Below are positions 1-9,364 of a stretch of 64,000 bases of DNA, one piece after another. A program made the position numbers and the translations under genes. Under the pieces are notes generated by a model that was not told the DNA's origin, did not search any database, and saw only the letters and a program-made list of their open reading frames with translations. This DNA is from Woeseiaceae bacterium (GTDB lineage: Bacteria > Pseudomonadota > Gammaproteobacteria > Steroidobacterales > Woeseiaceae), in assembly GCA_021773035.1 (NCBI GenBank), contig JAJFKU010000064.1, forward strand, positions 1 through 64,000, in the 5' to 3' direction. The first letter of the stretch is position 1; each line of letters opens with the position of its first letter.

Positions 1-20
1 GAGATCGGGTGACCGTTTTG

Positions 21-37
21 GCCTGTGGCTCGTGAAG
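21..37 (+). repeat. First copy of a 17-nt direct repeat
   Basis: The 17-nt word GCCTGTGGCTCGTGAAG occurs here and again at 138-154, where it forms the loop and first stem base of a perfect hairpin. The sequence flanking this first copy is not self-complementary, so only the loop word is shared. This could be one member of a dispersed element with a conserved loop and variable arms. That is inference from two copies. Confidence 0.6.
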
Positions 38-109
38 ACGGCATCGGCCCGCCCGGATCAACACCTGTTCAGCACGGCGACCGGTAACGGAAATACATGC
101 CCGACTGTC

Positions 110-181
110 GGGATGCGGTGGCTACGCCAATGACCTCGCCTGTGGCTCGTGAAGAGGTCATTGGCGTAGCCACCGCATCCC
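110..181. repeat. Perfect 28-bp inverted repeat with 16-nt loop
   Basis: Arms at 110-137 and 154-181 are exact reverse complements over 28 nt, and the loop is 138-153. The element lies beyond the 3' end of the leftward patatin gene, which ends at 243. No T-run follows the stem on either strand, so it is not a classical intrinsic terminator. It could stabilise the 3' end of the operon transcript, be a mobile or REP-like palindrome, or be an assembly chimera. Confidence 0.8.
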
Positions 182-242
182 CGCGCCGAACATCAATTCA
201 TTTAACAATCTTTGCTGCACGGCCGGGTCTGGGTTATTACAG

Positions 243-3200
243 CTAGATCGTACGCAGATGCGTCTTCTTCCTCAGGCAGAGTTCGTGAATATCTGCGACC
301 TCGTCCTGTGTCTTGTCGTGCAGGGTTTCCCGGACCTTTACGTCATCCGGAATTCTGTCGACAAGCGCCTTGAGGTGCTGCCTCGAGAACGGGCACGGAC
401 GCCCGGTGAGCCAACACCTGCCCTCGTCTCTTATCTTATCGATATCGTTCGCTACTTTGTCGAAGGCGTCTGCCCATTTGTGCTTGTCCGGCACCTTGTC
501 TTCATCGACACGCCAGCCGCGCAGGTAATCTCTCTTCTCGGAGTCGCTCTTTATTTCACCAAATCGTAGCAACGTGCTCGCGCAGCCGTGCGCAATACTT
601 TCTTTCTGGCTTTGACGGCGAAATCCCAGCATCGGATGAAACGCGAACGTGCCACAAAGCCGGTCAGGCTTGACGGTCACCACTTCGAGGTTCAGCAGTT
701 TGAAACCACCTTTCTCGCCTTTTTCCTTTTCATACGACGGGTTTTCGGAATCCAGTTTCCGATAGTGTTCGTCCAGTTTTCTCAGCGCCTCTTCCGTCTG
801 TTGATAAATGTCGATCTTGGTATTGTATTGCAGCTCCTTGGCACGGCGACGCAACGTGATCCAGCTCTCCCTGAACTCCCGACGCGTTGATGCCAATGCA
901 TACCGCTGCGCTTTCACCTGCAGCGAAGCTGCAACAACGAGGTGAGGACCGTCCGCCGGTTGCCGGGAGATCAGCCCGGCAATTGAAGCGCGATACAGGA
1001 ACTGCGTGATGGCGTCGATCGGCAGATTGTCCATCACGCCGCCGTCTATGTATTGCGCGTAGCTCGATGTGCCCGGGAACAACTCCCAGGACCAGCGTGG
1101 CCGGAAGACACCCGGGAAAGCGCTACTCGCCAGAAGACCTTCGCTGAGTAACGGCGACCGATCGCGTTCGTCCCTTAGATACGGGCTTTCACCGAGTATC
1201 TCCAGTTCACCGTCAGGCAGGTTTGTCGCCGTCGCCAGAAACTGGATGCCGGCTCGACGTCGAAGGTCGTCAAATTTCAGCCCCGCACCGTCGGCGGAGT
1301 CGCTGCCGACCACGTACTCCTGAATCAGGTCTTCGAGCGCGTCGGCACCCAGCACCTGGTCGCCGACGAACATTCGATCGAGCACCTGCTGACCGAAGTC
1401 ACGAAGTCGCTCCAGTGTTTTGCCATGCTCGCGGTTTCGGAAGTCGCGAATAAATTCATTCAGCTGCCAGGGGTTGACGTACAGCAGGCGCTCCAGTCCG
1501 GCAATAACGGACCGCGCATTGCGATCGAACTCCAGCAGACTGGGGTGATCGTATTTGCGGAAAAATCGATCGGCCCGCCTGACAGAGAAGTGCGTATCCG
1601 CTGCCCGCAGGGTCAGGTCGCGTATGAAATCGGCGAAGCGATCGGTCAGAATGATCCTGTCGATAGCAAGGTAAACAGCGGCCAGGCGTGCAATTCTGAG
1701 CTGTCTCAGATCTCTGTCGTCGATAGAAAATGTCTCTGCCACCATTGCCGCCGTGATAGCCCCGACGGACGCGCCGGCAATGACGTCCGGTTTCAGGTTT
1801 AACTGGTCGAGCGCCGTCAGTACGCCCATCTGGTAGACGCCACGGAACACGCCGCCGCTGAACAAAAAGCTGATCGTCGTCCTCTCGTTGCCCGCCAAAC
1901 GAGCAGGCGGTGACTCCTGTTTCGTCCCGACCAGAGACTTCCTCTCTCTCGGCCAGATCGCGGACCCAACGCTCGACTCTGTTTTGCCCGACGCTCGCTC
2001 CGCCTCTACAACCGCGGCAAGTTTTTTCAGCGCCTCGACAGTTTTTATCTTCCGCGGTGTATCTTTCCTGACAAAATGCGGATCGGTTTCCGCATTCTCG
2101 AGGCTTTTCTCACCTACGTCGATTTCATCACCGTACTCGCGCTCGTGCGGCCAGGCGGGCCCGCGCTTCTCCCATAGCGCCGTCTGCCGCAAATGTGCTT
2201 TGTTGTATCGCCCGAGTTTGCGCTGCAAACCGGAATCCGGCGTAAGCTCCTTTAAGTCGTGCCGCCAGATTTTGCAGTGCCGACAGATTTCGACAAGCCC
2301 CGGGCCAATCTTGGCATCCCTCCCCATCAGCGTGACATCGGCTAACGCGGAAGCCCGCTTCCGCGACTTCATATGTGCCGCTACGGCCAGCGTACAAGGC
2401 GCAATCCATTCTTTAGTACCGTCTTCGATTTCAGCGACGCAGCCCGTGCCTTCTTCGTTCGCCCTGTCGGCAACCTCGCGGATGGCGTCGCCCATCATCA
2501 CCTGTAGCGAAGCCCGGCAACCGTCGGCTATCGTTTCGTATATCTGTCGTCGGCGCTTTTCTTTGTCCGAGCCGATTACACGAATGTTATTGTTGAGCGC
2601 GAAGTCCAGTTCAATCGGTGTTACCCAGGCGCGAAAATACCACTCGTCTTTCTCTGGGTTATCGGGGTCTTTTGGATCCGGTATCCGAACGTGATCGTCA
2701 CCCTCACGAATTGCGCGCGTGATCAGTTCGGTCAGGCGCCGTTCGAGCGTAGCATCGCGAAAACGCTGCAGTCGCAGGGCACGCAATGCAACGTTGATCA
2801 GGTTCAGGTAGGCGTCGGGCTGCTTGTCGTCCTTTTCGTCCCCATCGGCTTTCTCGTTCCCCTCATCCGACGACAACGTCGAGTCCAGAACCCTGCCGAG
2901 CTTGGCATGACTCAGCGGGAACGGCGACACGCTGTAGATGTGCACCGTTCCGGAATCGCGATTGAGTCGCGGCCTCAGGTATCTGAGTAGTGCGCGCGTC
3001 GGTTCATTCGCCACGTTGCTGCCGTCAATATACAGATTGTCGTCCAGCTCAACCGCAGGGAAAAGGGGTGTGACGGCGACTGCTGCAATCAATGCATCGA
3101 CAACGGGTGTCTTGCGCGCAACGACGTCCAGTTTGCCGGTCGAGGTATTGGCGACCGCAGCACCGACGAGTATCGGTTCGAGACGCTGTGTTGAGCTGTA

Positions 3201-5492
3201 GTAACCGATCTGTTTGGGCCCTTTTTTCTCGCTGTCCTTCGGTGGTGGTGTCTGTTGCAGCTGGTCGTTCAGGGAATCCTCCACGATCTGGTCCATGCCG
3301 GACCGGTCGTAGAACGTGGGATCGAACACGTTCACCAGGAACATCCTCAGCCCGTGAACGCGCAGAAACGCGTCGTGCAGATGATACGAACGAAGCAGGC
3401 GGTCAATAAACGAATGCGGGTGCGAGAATGCATTGACGATAAAAAGGCCAACTACCAGGATCGGCAACAGCAAGACCAACACGACAACTCTACCGTTACC
3501 CTGCCATCCGCCACTCTTCCACCCATCGATAGCGGTAGCCATATTCGTCAGGTCAAACAACCAGATCGGTGGTATCGCTAACACCAGCTGAAATATTGCC
3601 CAGCCCAGCGCAAACAAGAATGTTGTCCAGCCCAGCGCAAGCAGGAGCAACATTAACAGTGTACTTGCGCCGCCGATGACTGCGTCCACCGCCGTGGATC
3701 TCTCCGCCTGGCTCAGCCGTTTGCCAGACATCACCCAAGGAAGTAGTGCCAGAATGTAGACGCTTACGGTGATCAGTATTCGAATGCTTTCGGGAATTGG
3801 AAAGATCAGCGCTAACAGATGGCCGAACGAGAATGGCGCCAGCGTGAGTCCTACCCAGAACAACAGCAAGAACAGAAATATCAGTACGTTCTTGATGAAG
3901 CCCTTCAGCTTTTTAAGCGGGCGGAACCGAAATATCAGGTTGCCGGCAGTAGCTGTTCGTGTGTCCGGCGCCTTGCGAAAGGCGCGCAGCAAAAAGCGTA
4001 TCACCGGTGCCGCGTAGAACAGGTTGATGCCCAGCAACACCCAGAGGCGAAATGCCTCGTTGATGCGTACCGCCCATCGGGTTCCGAAGTCCTGAATATC
4101 CCCGGCGGCCTTGATGCCGAGATAACGACGAATGACCCGCGTGATCGTGCCAATAGAGAACGGGATATTCAGCAGGTCATTGTACAGCCGCACCAGGCCG
4201 GTTTGACTGGTTGTCGCTTTGGCGCGTTCTGCTCGCTCCTTCTTGGCAAAACGCGGCTGCTCCAGGGGGTGCAGCGGGTTCAGCGACTCAATCTGGTACG
4301 GATCTGGAAGTAGCGCATCAAACAATTCCTCCGGCGCACGCTGTGCGGCTTCGATACACCTGCGTAATGTCTCCACGCGTGCGCGCAGGCGCAGCCGTTG
4401 CAATTGCTGCTGTTCTTTCGGCGGTAGCTGCGCCCAGAGACCGCCGACGGTGTCCCGGTTAATCTCGCCGGGAGCTTTGTCAGCGAAATAGTCTCTGAGC
4501 ACCTCTCTTTCCTGCTCCTCACCGGCCTGAAGAATCTCGGCAATCGCTGCCGCATTAACCGCGCCGACTGATACACCAACCACCGCGTCGGGTGCACGCC
4601 CCTGTATTACGAGCAGCGCGTGTGCAACACCAATCTGCATAATCGAATCGAAGGCACCGCCGGCAAAGTTCAATGTCCGCACGGTGCATTTGTCCCTGCC
4701 AAGAGACGCACGCTCGTCGCTCGGGTCGCTCGACTGTACCGCACCCGGATCCTGTGACGGTGCTGTTGCGTTCAAGCGGCCATCACCTCGCATGAACAAC
4801 GCCCATATCGGCGCCACCGAGATCAGCGACAGGACTATGGAGCTGATCAGTACACCGGCAATGTTACTCCAGCCAATGACGCCGTCGCCCACGTAGTAGG
4901 CAAAGCCGGTCTCCCAGAATGCGGGTAATCGCAATAGGGCTTGCGAACTCCCAAGCCCTTGCAACACATCGAAACTGTTGAACTGCCAGCTGCCGGCGAC
5001 GAGTAGTGCGGCGACAAACGTCACCGCCCTGACGACGAACACCAGGCGGTTCCTAACCATTGGACCGAGTTTTTCGAGGTCGGCGCACATTGTCGGCCTC
5101 TCAAGCTCGCCTTTAAGGTCCAGGTCCGGGCAGATAGACGCCAGATTTTGGTTCAACGTCTGGTCGTTGACGAAAGGCCAGGGATCAACATAGAACCGGC
5201 GCGGCAGACCTGCGCTGGGTAGTTCTGTCGGAGGCCGTGCCACGGAAGCGATTAACTCGTTTGCCTCTCTGCGAACCTGGCGGCGAATGCGCCCGGCCGT
5301 CGGATTCAGACCCAACTGGTAGTAGTGGCGCCGACGACTGGTAGCCAGGTATTTTTCGAGCCCCCGGCGGGCCACTCTTGCCGGCACGTTAATGACGAAC
5401 AACACGACGGATACGCTCGCCGCGACCAGCACACTCAGTAATACCGCGTTAGCGATGAAGGTCAGTATGGTGTGCGGGGTACCGTTTAGCAC
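243..5492 (-). CDS. Large membrane protein with two patatin-like phospholipase domains
   Basis: The protein has 1749 residues with a GTG start. Patatins are lipid acyl hydrolases with a Ser-Asp dyad. The first module has nucleophile motif GVSVG (Ser about 308) and a DG motif at Asp about 823, with hydrophobic segments at roughly 485-700 lying between them. Its oxyanion loop reads GGAFDS and lacks the usual basic residue. The second module is complete: GGVFRG loop, GASVG (Ser about 1242) and DGG (Asp about 1483). Extra membrane segments lie near residues 10-35, 148-168 and 205-235. It is the last gene of a three-gene leftward operon with an ExbB-independent membrane protein and a metallo-beta-lactamase protein. 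The substrate is not evident. The first domain may be catalytically weak. Confidence 0.85.
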   Translation of the reverse strand: MLNGTPHTILTFIANAVLLSVLVAASVSVVLFVINVPARVARRGLEKYLATSRRRHYYQLGLNPTAGRIRRQVRREANELIASVARPPTELPSAGLPRRFYVDPWPFVNDQTLNQNLASICPDLDLKGELERPTMCADLEKLGPMVRNRLVFVVRAVTFVAALLVAGSWQFNSFDVLQGLGSSQALLRLPAFWETGFAYYVGDGVIGWSNIAGVLISSIVLSLISVAPIWALFMRGDGRLNATAPSQDPGAVQSSDPSDERASLGRDKCTVRTLNFAGGAFDSIMQIGVAHALLVIQGRAPDAVVGVSVGAVNAAAIAEILQAGEEQEREVLRDYFADKAPGEINRDTVGGLWAQLPPKEQQQLQRLRLRARVETLRRCIEAAQRAPEELFDALLPDPYQIESLNPLHPLEQPRFAKKERAERAKATTSQTGLVRLYNDLLNIPFSIGTITRVIRRYLGIKAAGDIQDFGTRWAVRINEAFRLWVLLGINLFYAAPVIRFLLRAFRKAPDTRTATAGNLIFRFRPLKKLKGFIKNVLIFLFLLLFWVGLTLAPFSFGHLLALIFPIPESIRILITVSVYILALLPWVMSGKRLSQAERSTAVDAVIGGASTLLMLLLLALGWTTFLFALGWAIFQLVLAIPPIWLFDLTNMATAIDGWKSGGWQGNGRVVVLVLLLPILVVGLFIVNAFSHPHSFIDRLLRSYHLHDAFLRVHGLRMFLVNVFDPTFYDRSGMDQIVEDSLNDQLQQTPPPKDSEKKGPKQIGYYSSTQRLEPILVGAAVANTSTGKLDVVARKTPVVDALIAAVAVTPLFPAVELDDNLYIDGSNVANEPTRALLRYLRPRLNRDSGTVHIYSVSPFPLSHAKLGRVLDSTLSSDEGNEKADGDEKDDKQPDAYLNLINVALRALRLQRFRDATLERRLTELITRAIREGDDHVRIPDPKDPDNPEKDEWYFRAWVTPIELDFALNNNIRVIGSDKEKRRRQIYETIADGCRASLQVMMGDAIREVADRANEEGTGCVAEIEDGTKEWIAPCTLAVAAHMKSRKRASALADVTLMGRDAKIGPGLVEICRHCKIWRHDLKELTPDSGLQRKLGRYNKAHLRQTALWEKRGPAWPHEREYGDEIDVGEKSLENAETDPHFVRKDTPRKIKTVEALKKLAAVVEAERASGKTESSVGSAIWPRERKSLVGTKQESPPARLAGNERTTISFLFSGGVFRGVYQMGVLTALDQLNLKPDVIAGASVGAITAAMVAETFSIDDRDLRQLRIARLAAVYLAIDRIILTDRFADFIRDLTLRAADTHFSVRRADRFFRKYDHPSLLEFDRNARSVIAGLERLLYVNPWQLNEFIRDFRNREHGKTLERLRDFGQQVLDRMFVGDQVLGADALEDLIQEYVVGSDSADGAGLKFDDLRRRAGIQFLATATNLPDGELEILGESPYLRDERDRSPLLSEGLLASSAFPGVFRPRWSWELFPGTSSYAQYIDGGVMDNLPIDAITQFLYRASIAGLISRQPADGPHLVVAASLQVKAQRYALASTRREFRESWITLRRRAKELQYNTKIDIYQQTEEALRKLDEHYRKLDSENPSYEKEKGEKGGFKLLNLEVVTVKPDRLCGTFAFHPMLGFRRQSQKESIAHGCASTLLRFGEIKSDSEKRDYLRGWRVDEDKVPDKHKWADAFDKVANDIDKIRDEGRCWLTGRPCPFSRQHLKALVDRIPDDVKVRETLHDKTQDEVADIHELCLRKKTHLRTI

Positions 5493-5497
5493 GGCAG

Positions 5498-6667
5498 TTA
5501 TTTATCCGGTGGTTTATCGTCCGGTGGCCTCCCGGTCGACTCTTCATGTCTCGCAACATCGATCACCAGGCGCTGCTGATTACCATCGCCGCCTTTGTTA
5601 TCGGTCTTGAGAGAACCAGGTGCCAAAGAGTCTCTAAGCGACAGCACATTGCGCAGCTGCTCAAACCAGAACGAGCCGCCGAACGAAAGCAGGATCGCTG
5701 TAATGAGCACGCCGACGATGGCTCCCCAGCGTGGGTTCCAGGGACCTTCTGTATAGTATTCCCAGCCTCTCGGCCAGAGCTCGATGTCATACTGCGCCAG
5801 CTGTTCAACAGCGCCTTCCACCGTTTCCCTGGTTTCCTCAAACCTCTTTTGCGTGATGTCGTCGAGCAACTGATCGTATTCAGCCACCAGGGCGTTGCGT
5901 TCCGGCACGCCTTCGAGCGCCAGCTCGAGCTCGTCAATGATGAATGCCCGCGTGGTGCCGACGCCACTGGCCTGCTCGATTCGTTCGCGGTGCTGTTCAT
6001 GTCTGCCTGCAAGTTCTTCGAGTGCCTCCGGTGCCGCCAGATCCAGCTGCGAACTCGCCAGGGCCTCGGCACCGTACGCCAGAATCTGATCCGCGTCGGC
6101 AACAATGCGTTCGCGACGCTCCGCGTCCCCCGACAATTCGTTGAACAAGGCTGGCGCGCTGACCTGGAATGCAAACGCAATGATGAGCGCCCAGAAAACT
6201 GACCAGCCGCGCGTTACGCGCAGGAAGCGTTTCTGTAAGTGCATTTCACTCTTTTTGAAATTCTCGATCAGTTCGTCAACGTCGCCCTTACCGAGATCCG
6301 TGCCTGTTTCCTCAACGGCGCCTTCCAGCTCATCCGGGTTTACCCAGGAGACATTCGGGCCGGCAAGCCAGTAACGCATCGCGGAATCCGGATTGTCGAC
6401 CCTGGCCATCAACGCAATATTCGAGGCGTTCATGATCCTCGTTGCATCCCTCTTCGCTTCGCTGCGATCGTTACGCGTGGGAACAGGGGCGTTCGAGCCG
6501 GTGCCTGCCCGCGTGTTAATCAGCAAGGCGGCGAGACCTTTCATCAGGTTCCTGGAGCGCAGCCTCAAGAAGGCCTGCGAGACCTGCACCATCGAAGTGA
6601 CAACAATGCTGAGAAGAAGAATGATGGAAATAAACGCGATGATCGTCGCCAGAATGTCGGAAAGCAT
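5498..6667 (-). CDS. Membrane protein of unknown function
   Basis: About 389 residues. The chosen start is the ATG at 6667, preceded by AAGGGA about ten nt upstream; a GTG at 6694 would extend it and overlap the upstream gene. Hydrophobic segments lie near the N-terminus, in the middle (after a charged stretch, motif GWSVFWALIIAF) and near residue 330 (GAIVGVLITAILLSF). A long, charged, probably helical region lies between the last two. It sits between the metallo-beta-lactamase gene and the double-patatin gene with gaps of about 5 nt each, so it is almost certainly co-transcribed with them. I do not recognise the family. Confidence 0.75.
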   Translation of the reverse strand: MLSDILATIIAFISIILLLSIVVTSMVQVSQAFLRLRSRNLMKGLAALLINTRAGTGSNAPVPTRNDRSEAKRDATRIMNASNIALMARVDNPDSAMRYWLAGPNVSWVNPDELEGAVEETGTDLGKGDVDELIENFKKSEMHLQKRFLRVTRGWSVFWALIIAFAFQVSAPALFNELSGDAERRERIVADADQILAYGAEALASSQLDLAAPEALEELAGRHEQHRERIEQASGVGTTRAFIIDELELALEGVPERNALVAEYDQLLDDITQKRFEETRETVEGAVEQLAQYDIELWPRGWEYYTEGPWNPRWGAIVGVLITAILLSFGGSFWFEQLRNVLSLRDSLAPGSLKTDNKGGDGNQQRLVIDVARHEESTGRPPDDKPPDK

Positions 6668-6672
6668 GTCTC

Positions 6673-8022
6673 TTAGTCCCTTGCCCGGATCCACCGCGTA
6701 CCATCGCCGCGGCTGACGGCGTTTACGGGTGGCAACTCAACGTTCGGACCCGCGACTTCAATGACGCGGAACCAGTGTCCGTCTGTTTGTATGACAACGT
6801 GATCCGTCTCGAAAAACGGAGTGCGCATATTCTTGTCGTCCAGATCTTCGTACTTAAAGCGTCGCTCATGGATCAAGGTGCTGTAGACGCGATGCGATCC
6901 GCCCATCCAGCGAATAACTTCCTCCGAGGGGTGTTTCCAGCGCGGCCCGAAGCCTTTCTCCCCCATCGAAGCCACGCCAATGACCGCATTCACAGCGTCG
7001 AAGAATTCCTCGGCGTTGTGCTGGCTACCGTGGTGTGGAATCTTCAGCACGTCGCTCTCCAGTTCCGCATGCTCGTCATTGAGCAATTCCAGCCAGTCCT
7101 CCTCGGAATCTTCGTTGTGGTCGCCTGCGAACAGCATCGAGAAATCGCGATAGTTCAGCTTGAACGTCAGGCTGTTGCCGTTGATGGTGTACCCCCAGCC
7201 GCGATAGCGCCGCTGCGACTGATCCGGCCAGAGCGCGTCGAAGCTCAGGTCGCTGCCGATCCGCGCTCCTTCCGCCTCGTTGATGAACCCTGAATCTCGG
7301 AGTGTGTGACCGAAATGGCTTACGACGGTCGGCGTCGACTTGCTCGTAATCGCGCGCCCGAATTCATCGTAGACACCCGCGAGCTGGTTGCTGCTTACAG
7401 CCGTGCGCAGGGCAGGCAGGCCGTCGATGAAGTAGTCGTTACGTAAAGTGATGTCATCCGCCTCAAGTCGACTCAGGCCGCGCTTTTCAACGAAGATTTT
7501 GCCTGTCCTGGGCGACTGCCCTTCCGGCGGAAACTCTTTGATACCGCGCTCCCAGGACGCCAGACCATTATGATAGATGCGTTCTACGCCGAACTGGTCG
7601 TCGGCAATGACCTTGCTCAGCCCCTTCACATGGTCGCTGTCATGATGCGTCAGCACCGTATGCTCGATGCGCGTACCGTCCGGGTACATATCCTCAAGAA
7701 ACTGCAGCAATGAAACGCCCGGGCCGCCGTCGACCAGGATCTCGATGCGCTCCTCGACGCCATTGAGGTCGTAGTTGAGTGATTCGGGCAGCCGAATCAG
7801 TATCGAATCACCCTGCCCGATATACAGCACCCAGATTTCGAGCCACTCTTCCTCCGGCGCAAGATCGTTCGGCTGGATTTGCTGAATGCGGTGAAAACTC
7901 TTGTACTCGGGTGGGGTCGTCAGTGCGGTGCCCGGAATGAGCAGCGCCAGCGAGATCAGCAGGACTCCCAGGCGCTCCTGATACTTCCTGAAATCGACCG
8001 TCATTGGGATCGGATCATCCAT
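6673..8022 (-). CDS. Exported metallo-beta-lactamase fold hydrolase, ComEC/Rec2-like
   Basis: 449 residues. An N-terminal hydrophobic segment at about 18-34 suggests export or membrane anchoring. The domain starts with IGQGDSILIR and DGGPG, typical of the ComEC-type metallo-beta-lactamase branch. The metal-binding motif is LTHHDSDH (His126, Asp128, Asp130, His131), the HxDxDH variant common in ComEC-like proteins. A second conserved motif is IPHHGSQH. There is no competence channel domain, so this is a stand-alone hydrolase, possibly acting on phosphodiester or nucleotide substrates. It is the first gene of the operon that ends with the double patatin and is divergent from the DUF2235 gene. 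Confidence 0.85.
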   Translation of the reverse strand: MDDPIPMTVDFRKYQERLGVLLISLALLIPGTALTTPPEYKSFHRIQQIQPNDLAPEEEWLEIWVLYIGQGDSILIRLPESLNYDLNGVEERIEILVDGGPGVSLLQFLEDMYPDGTRIEHTVLTHHDSDHVKGLSKVIADDQFGVERIYHNGLASWERGIKEFPPEGQSPRTGKIFVEKRGLSRLEADDITLRNDYFIDGLPALRTAVSSNQLAGVYDEFGRAITSKSTPTVVSHFGHTLRDSGFINEAEGARIGSDLSFDALWPDQSQRRYRGWGYTINGNSLTFKLNYRDFSMLFAGDHNEDSEEDWLELLNDEHAELESDVLKIPHHGSQHNAEEFFDAVNAVIGVASMGEKGFGPRWKHPSEEVIRWMGGSHRVYSTLIHERRFKYEDLDDKNMRTPFFETDHVVIQTDGHWFRVIEVAGPNVELPPVNAVSRGDGTRWIRARD

Positions 8023-8128
8023 GCTGCCCCACGAGTTTTTTTAGGTGCTTTAGAGGAAAAACACGTTCTTTAATGGTAAAAATAGACCAATCACCAGAAA
8101 ATGCAAATGGCACGAAGGAGCGAGGGAA

Positions 8129-9277
8129 ATGAAAAGGCTGGCGGTATTTCTGGACGGGACGTGGAATGAGCCCGGCGACAACACTAACGTGTGGCGCCTG
8201 CGATCGATGGTGAGTCATCGGGACGATCAGCAGAACGCGCAGCTTGCCTACTATGACGCCGGGGTCGGCACGCACTGGTACGACCGTTTGCGCGGTGGCG
8301 CTGCGGGCGTCGGGCTGTCACAGAATATACGGGAGGCGTATCAGTGGCTGGTCGAACACTACGACGACGGCGACGAGATCTATGTCTTCGGTTTCAGCCG
8401 CGGCGCATTTACCGCGCGCAGCCTGGCAGGAATGATCGCAAAGTGTGGCCTTATGATTCCCGGATCTCCCATGCCGGTTCTGCAGCTTTACGAGCGCTAC
8501 GAACGCGATGACGCGCGGGCGTTGTACCGGCTGCCGAAAACACCGGAGAAGGTCGCTCAGCTTGATCAGGAAGATCGCTGGATAGCTCAATTCAGCCGGC
8601 AGGTGCGCACCAGGTTCATCGGCGTATGGGACACCGTTGGCGCGCTGGACGTGAAACTCTTTCGAAATCGTCGCGAAAAACGGGGTGAGCACAACAGGCA
8701 TTTCATCCGCACGAGCCGGTTCTTCGATCACGCCTGCCAGGCGTTGGCGATCGACGAACACCGCAAGGCGTATCCGATATCGATGTGGTACGACTTTATC
8801 CCGGAGCAGGCTCCGGACAAGAAGCACGAACCTCCGCCGGTCGTGGAGCAACGATGGTTTGCCGGCGCGCATTCGAATGTTGGTGGCGGGTACCGTAACG
8901 ACTCATTGCCGCAGATTCCCTTGCACTGGATTCAGCAGAAAGCCGCGGAAGCAGGCCTTCATTTTCGCCACCAGGTACAGTTGTTCGGTAACGAACACGA
9001 AGCGCCGGTTGTCGATTCGTACAAGAAGTTTTTGAAGGGCGTGTACCGGGCCGTCAAATTCGGTAAACGTCATTATCGTGAAATCGGTAAGGATCGTGAG
9101 CCGGTAACGAACGGCTGGATAGAGCCGCACTATGAAACAATTGATGCATCTGTGTTCGAAAAATGGCGCTCGGATGATGCTTATCGCCCGGAGAACGTGA
9201 GGCGATGGATTGAGAAGCACGGACTGAATCCGGCAGAACTTGTCGGTTCTGAGAACGCTCATCCAACGGGCGAGTAG
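8129..9277 (+). CDS. DUF2235 (Tle1-like alpha/beta hydrolase) protein
   Basis: 382 residues, ATG start behind a purine-rich GAAGGAGCGAGGG. The N-terminus (FLDGTWN) and the nucleophile motif GFSRGAFTARSLAG (GxSxG) are hallmarks of DUF2235, the family that includes the type VI secretion phospholipase effectors Tle1. Further family signatures are the WDTVGALD segment and the GAHSNVGGGY segment. No signal peptide is seen and no type VI secretion gene is nearby, so an effector role is not supported. It diverges from the metallo-beta-lactamase/patatin operon across about 106 bp, which suggests a shared lipid-related role. The substrate is unknown. Confidence 0.88.
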   Translation: MKRLAVFLDGTWNEPGDNTNVWRLRSMVSHRDDQQNAQLAYYDAGVGTHWYDRLRGGAAGVGLSQNIREAYQWLVEHYDDGDEIYVFGFSRGAFTARSLAGMIAKCGLMIPGSPMPVLQLYERYERDDARALYRLPKTPEKVAQLDQEDRWIAQFSRQVRTRFIGVWDTVGALDVKLFRNRREKRGEHNRHFIRTSRFFDHACQALAIDEHRKAYPISMWYDFIPEQAPDKKHEPPPVVEQRWFAGAHSNVGGGYRNDSLPQIPLHWIQQKAAEAGLHFRHQVQLFGNEHEAPVVDSYKKFLKGVYRAVKFGKRHYREIGKDREPVTNGWIEPHYETIDASVFEKWRSDDAYRPENVRRWIEKHGLNPAELVGSENAHPTGE

Positions 9278-9364
9278 TGGTTTGTTGCTATCGCGCGCTT
9301 TGCGAGCCATCAAACCGGACCCGCACTTTCGTCTATGCTAAATAAAAACGCGAGGATCGGACCC

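Noticed and set aside
1888-2694. 268-residue rightward open frame opposite the patatin gene
   Set aside because: Ser/Arg-rich antisense shadow of a well-supported coding frame with family motifs.
8129-9277. Type VI secretion effector locus
   Set aside because: DUF2235 is found in Tle1 effectors, but no VgrG, Hcp, PAAR or immunity gene is in the window.
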